From the NCBI GenBank assembly GCA_003024985.2, contig PXIH01S0015674.1: a DNA stretch of 10,296 bases; one strand, given 5' to 3'. Origin of the DNA: Euperipatoides rowelli. Taxonomy: Eukaryota; Onychophora; Udeonychophora; Euonychophora; Peripatopsidae. Position 1 is the first letter of the stretch. Every line of letters starts with the position of its first letter. The notes under the pieces were generated by a model. That model was not told the origin of the DNA. It was given only the letters and a program-made list of their open reading frames with translations, and ran no database searches. Both the position numbers and the translations under genes were made by a program. Below, in pieces: positions 6,822 through 10,296 of the stretch.

Positions 6822-9633
6822 TATTGGCAATAATCATGCTTTAAAAGCATTGATTGCTGCTAGTTTATCAGGAAAAGATTTACAGCTTCAAGTAATAAAT
6901 TTAGAAAATTCAGGACGTCTCATTAGTGGTGGCAAAGTTCCGAATATTGCAGCTTTAGGATTGCCTATTTTAGAATTATCTGCCGATCAGTTTTTATTTT
7001 CTGCTAATGCTATTTGTAGTTATTTATTTGGTGAATTGATGAATAGCAAGCAAGCTCTATTTGTTGAGGAATGGTTAGAATGGGAAAGCACTCAATTACA
7101 GAGTGTTCTGGCAGCTTTTTTAGTAAACTCCATCATGACTGGGAAAATTGATCAGATTCTGACTTTTCAACTCATGCCTTATTTAAACCATCTTGATATT
7201 GGACTTCAAGGTAAAGATTTCCTAATTGAATCGCAACTAACGGCAGCAGATGTCGCTGTATGGTGTGCTCTTTATCCTTTGGTTGGAGAAAGGCATCTTT
7301 GGCAACTATTTGCTTCGCAGTATCCAGCAATTACTCAATGGTTTGATCAATTATTACAGAAAGACATTTTCCAATCTGCTATCCTTCAAGTGACCTTAAA
7401 CAAAGGATCGGTAGCATGCAAGACTTCAGTCTTGGCTCAACCAGTGCCCCCTTCTGCCAACTTGGATACCCGGAAATTGAAATCCAAATTGACTTCCAAT
7501 ACCTCTACACTTGTGAATGAAAACCTGAATTCTAACCAAAAACTTAGTTTATCAGAGGATATTCCTCCAGAAAATGCTTTGTTACCAGAAGAAATCGTTT
7601 CCTCATATAATGCATGGCTCACCGGTCAAGAATTGGCTCCAAAACCTGCAGAAAGAAAACACCCAATTTTACCAAAAAAAGGTGAAAGAAATATTTTAAT
7701 AACCAGTTCTCTACCTTATGTTAATAACGTACCTCATCTTGGGAATATCATTGGTTGTGTGTTGAGTGCTGATGTTTATTCAAGGTTTTGCCAGTTAAGA
7801 AATTATAATGTATTGTATATTTGTGGCACTGATGAATATGGCACTGCTACAGAAACTAAAGCTTTAGAAGAAGGTATCACACCACAAGAAATATGTGATA
7901 AATATTTCAAACTTCATAGTGAAATATATCAATGGTTTAACATCCATTTTGATTATTTCGGAAGAACATCGACTCCTTGGCAAACTAAAATAGCTCAAGA
8001 TATTTTTTGGAAACTCCATCAAAAAGGCTATTTGTTGACAGATTCTTTGGAGCAGTTGCGTTGTGAATCTTGCAATATTTTTTTAGCTGATAGGTATGTT
8101 GAAGGAATCTGTCCATTTTGCACCTATGAAGATGCAAGAGGTGACCAGTGTGATAAATGTGGCAAATTAATAAATTCTATTGAACTAAAATCACCACGCT
8201 GTAAATTATGCCAATCTCACCCCATTGTCAAATCTTCTGAACATCTCTTCCTTGATTTGCCAAAGATCGAACCTAAACTCAGTGCATTTTTAGATAAAAG
8301 TTGGAAAACAGGCCTATGGACATCAAATGCTCAAATAATAACACATACATGGATAAGAGATGGTTTAAAGCCACGCTGTATTACAAGAGATCTAAAATGG
8401 GGCACTCCTGTACCATTGGAGGGCTTTCAAGATAAGGTATTTTATGTCTGGTTTGATGCTCCAATTGGTTATTTGTCCATCACAGCTAATTACACCGATC
8501 AGTGGGAAAAATGGTGGAAAAATCCAAAAGAGGTTGATTTATTCAATTTCATGGCTAAAGACAATGTTCCTTTTCACGGTGTTATTTTCCCATGTTCATT
8601 AATTGGATCTGAAGATAATTACACCATTGTCAATCATTTAATCGCTACAGAATATTTGAATTATGAAGATGGCAAATTTTCAAAAAGTCGTGGAGTCGGA
8701 GTGTTTGGGAATGATGCTCAAAGTACGAGTATTCCTGCCGATATTTGGCGATTTTATTTATTGTACATCCGTCCGGAAAATCAAGATACAGTTTTTAGTT
8801 GGTCGGACTTTGTCTTGAAGAATAATTCCGAACTATTGAATAATCTTGGGAATTTCATCAACAGATCACTTGCATTTTTAGCCAATAATTTTAAAAGCAT
8901 TATCCCAAAAATGAGTTTAGTGGATGATGACAAAAAGTTACTTGCTTACATCACAAGGGAACTTCATATTTATCTGGATCTACTAGAGAAAGTCAAGTTG
9001 CGTGATGCAATCCGACATATTCTGAATATATCTCGGCTAGGAAACCAACATATACAAACAACTAAACCATGGGTCTTAATAAAGGGAAATGATGAAGAAA
9101 AAGAGCGTTGTGGTACAGTAATTGGTCTAGCAGCCAATATCTCGTGTTTACTTTCAATTATGATTCAGCCGTATATGCCTGTAGTCAGCAAAACAATTCA
9201 AGAGCAACTCAGTGCTCCATCAGATTGTAACGTCTTGACACCTCATTTTATCTGCTATTTGAAAGAAGGACACACAATAGGGCAACCCAAACCACTTTTC
9301 AATAAAATCGAGCAAAATGAAGTTAATGAATTGAAGAAACGATTTGCTGGATTACAATCAACGTCACGATCACAGAGCCCAGCTTCCAAGAATCTCGCTG
9401 CTAGCCCTGCCACCCCGTGTAATGAAGAAGCAATAGAAAAACTCAAGTTAGAAGTTAGTAACCAGGGTGAACTTGTTAGGAAGCTCAAAGTAGATAAAGC
9501 TGATAAAGCTGAAATTGATCAAGAAGTGTTGATTTTATTATTACTCAAGAAAAAGTTGTCTCTCTGCAGTGGTGAGAAGACGGATTCATCAAGTGAAGGA
9601 AGCAAGAAGAAAACTAAGAAAGTAAAAAATTAA
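6805..9633 (+). CDS. MARS1: Cytoplasmic methionyl-tRNA synthetase, complete and intronless
   Basis: This enzyme charges initiator and elongator tRNA-Met with methionine using ATP in the cytosol; in animals it usually sits in the multi-synthetase complex through its N-terminal GST-like domain. Visible parts: GST-like domain about 1-195 (MKLYYD start, LTAADVAVWCALYPL); a polar linker about 200-285; class I Rossmann catalytic domain from about 293 with the HIGH box as HLGN (311-314) and the KMSKS loop as KFSKS (624-628); four CxxC knuckles at 420/423, 436/439, 449/452 and 466/469; a helical anticodon-binding domain about 665-835 beginning with NNSELLNNLGNFINR; a WHEP domain about 871-925; and a lysine-rich tail. 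The 942 residues compare with about 900 in the human protein, and the core closely matches what I recall of it. The start is supported by an in-frame TGA at 6793 and G at -3. There is no frameshift or internal stop. The absence of introns is the oddity: it may be lineage intron loss or an intact retrocopy. Confidence 0.97.
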   Translation: MKLYYDIGNNHALKALIAASLSGKDLQLQVINLENSGRLISGGKVPNIAALGLPILELSADQFLFSANAICSYLFGELMNSKQALFVEEWLEWESTQLQSVLAAFLVNSIMTGKIDQILTFQLMPYLNHLDIGLQGKDFLIESQLTAADVAVWCALYPLVGERHLWQLFASQYPAITQWFDQLLQKDIFQSAILQVTLNKGSVACKTSVLAQPVPPSANLDTRKLKSKLTSNTSTLVNENLNSNQKLSLSEDIPPENALLPEEIVSSYNAWLTGQELAPKPAERKHPILPKKGERNILITSSLPYVNNVPHLGNIIGCVLSADVYSRFCQLRNYNVLYICGTDEYGTATETKALEEGITPQEICDKYFKLHSEIYQWFNIHFDYFGRTSTPWQTKIAQDIFWKLHQKGYLLTDSLEQLRCESCNIFLADRYVEGICPFCTYEDARGDQCDKCGKLINSIELKSPRCKLCQSHPIVKSSEHLFLDLPKIEPKLSAFLDKSWKTGLWTSNAQIITHTWIRDGLKPRCITRDLKWGTPVPLEGFQDKVFYVWFDAPIGYLSITANYTDQWEKWWKNPKEVDLFNFMAKDNVPFHGVIFPCSLIGSEDNYTIVNHLIATEYLNYEDGKFSKSRGVGVFGNDAQSTSIPADIWRFYLLYIRPENQDTVFSWSDFVLKNNSELLNNLGNFINRSLAFLANNFKSIIPKMSLVDDDKKLLAYITRELHIYLDLLEKVKLRDAIRHILNISRLGNQHIQTTKPWVLIKGNDEEKERCGTVIGLAANISCLLSIMIQPYMPVVSKTIQEQLSAPSDCNVLTPHFICYLKEGHTIGQPKPLFNKIEQNEVNELKKRFAGLQSTSRSQSPASKNLAASPATPCNEEAIEKLKLEVSNQGELVRKLKVDKADKAEIDQEVLILLLLKKKLSLCSGEKTDSSSEGSKKKTKKVKN

Positions 9634-9680
9634 AGTAAAAAAAATATCTAAAAAAAACTAATTTGAATGAGGATGATGAA

Positions 9681-9686
9681 AATAAA
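9681..9686 (+). terminator. Poly(A) signal AATAAA, proximal
   Basis: A canonical AATAAA lies 48 bases after the MARS1 stop codon, followed within 25 bases by a T-rich run (9706 onward) that could act as the downstream element. It is the most likely 3' end for a short 3' UTR. Confidence 0.5.
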
Positions 9687-9709
9687 GGAATATTTAATAC
9701 AATTCCTTT
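9684..9709 (+). terminator. 8-bp hairpin overlapping the proximal poly(A) signal
   Basis: AAAGGAAT (9684-9691) pairs with ATTCCTTT (9702-9709) over a 10-base loop and is followed by a T run. It overlaps the AATAAA and could affect its accessibility, but the stem is AT-rich and weak. Confidence 0.35.
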
Positions 9710-9805
9710 TTTTTTTATTGTAAATTGAAACATGATTTTTCCTTTTTTAAATCAATTGTTGAGTTTTGCTTTCTAGAAATCAATTTTTTTTAATTATTTT
9801 TGGAA

Positions 9806-9811
9806 AATAAA
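9806..9811 (+). terminator. Poly(A) signal AATAAA, distal
   Basis: A second AATAAA lies about 170 bases after the stop codon, preceded by a TTTTTTTAATTATTTTT stretch. It is an alternative end for the MARS1 transcript. Confidence 0.35.
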
Positions 9812-9985
9812 TTTCAGCATATTCTTTAACAAAAAAAAATGATTGCTACAAAGTATTGTTTAGTAGAATAATGATAATTGTTGCCACTTATTTATATACC
9901 AATAGTTTATTACACTTAATTATAAATGTTTTTGTAAAAAAATTTTTTTTGAAATTAACGATGTGTAATAGGAAAAAACTGTTGC

Positions 9986-10296
9986 ATCAACGGGCGCAAC
10001 CTACATGACCTTGGGGACTTTCAATCATAAAATGTTTTATATCTATCGAAAGAGGAGATCATGCTAGGTAGATACACAGTGTTAGGGGTTTCTACTTATT
10101 AAAATAAAGCTGTAATTTAAAAAATGTGCCTTTTAGATCAGTTGCGCCTGACGGAGGGTTAAAGAAACTTTGGGTACATACCAGGCCCGGATCTATAGGT
10201 TGCAAAACCCCGCAATTCCTAGTCTTATTCATTGAGCATGCTCTAATAATGCCAGTAGTTTCTAAATGATAAAGAAGCACGTGTTTGTGTCTAATG
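9986..10296. other. Higher-complexity non-coding segment, probably a dispersed repeat
   Basis: Composition shifts from pure A/T runs to mixed sequence. GGCGCAAC (9993-10000) is matched inverted by GTTGCGCC (10141-10148). ATAAAA and TTTTAT form a small hairpin near 10027-10040. CAGGCCCGGATC at 10182-10193 resembles the end of a hAT-like DNA transposon whose other end would be outside the window. A 62-codon open frame on the - strand has no domain. Confidence 0.4.

Larger units (their letters stand above)
9634..9985. other. 3' untranslated and AT-rich downstream region
   Basis: This sequence after the MARS1 stop is almost entirely A/T runs and has no open frame. Poly(A) signals and a small hairpin inside it are listed separately. 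It has no other recognisable content. Confidence 0.6.

Noticed and set aside
7437-7622. Open frame antisense to MARS1 linker
   Set aside because: Shadow of the coding frame of a well-supported gene.
9255-9488. Open frame antisense to the MARS1 C-terminus
   Set aside because: Shadow of the coding frame of a well-supported gene.
10092-10280. 62-codon open frame on the - strand
   Set aside because: It overlaps the transposon-end-like sequence and shows no domain.

Overview
The window is nuclear DNA from an animal, most likely an AT-rich, repeat-laden invertebrate genome. The evidence is one animal-type protein gene in strongly AT-rich DNA, many homopolymer tracts, no bacterial-style gene packing, and several decayed transposon pieces. 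The species cannot be named from the sequence.

The only intact gene is a complete cytoplasmic methionyl-tRNA synthetase (MARS1-like, 942 residues) at 6805-9633 on the + strand. It carries the animal layout: a GST-like N-terminal domain, a class I catalytic core with four CxxC knuckles, a helical anticodon-binding domain and a C-terminal WHEP domain with a lysine-rich tail. The whole protein lies in a single uninterrupted exon, which is unusual because animal MARS1 genes usually have introns. Upstream (about 6300-6800) is a CpG-containing stretch with two same-orientation ETS-type GGAAGTG cores, a small hairpin three bases before the start codon, and a 29-codon upstream ORF overlapping the start. 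Two AATAAA signals follow the stop.

The left third (about 1-3330) is transposon debris. On the - strand, 1-482 holds a broken coding remnant that is acidic and then lysine-rich. On the + strand, about 1600-3330 holds a decayed, frameshifted copy of an uncharacterised transposase-like protein that occurs in many copies in invertebrates. It keeps a GPEENPRYQK block, a VER-stop-MAPLS block, a DKFIPPPVPLQQT block and a C2H2 finger that has lost one zinc ligand. Between the two remnants is a CpG-rich patch with a tiny ORF ending at a perfect splice-donor sequence (about 824-888).

The middle (3331-6300) has no credible gene. It contains a roughly 300-bp inverted-repeat element (3331-3630), three CAGGGGCA ends that resemble hAT-transposon termini (3959, 4437 and inverted at 5189), a four-copy diverged tandem repeat (4483-4810), an 11-bp perfect hairpin (4228-4256), poly-G runs and a scattered TAGGCTA motif. 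The right end (about 9980-10296) is a more complex non-coding segment that includes another CAGGCCCGGATC transposon-like end. No new defence or metabolic system is visible. The points most worth checking are the single-exon synthetase with its overlapping uORF and the decayed transposase family.
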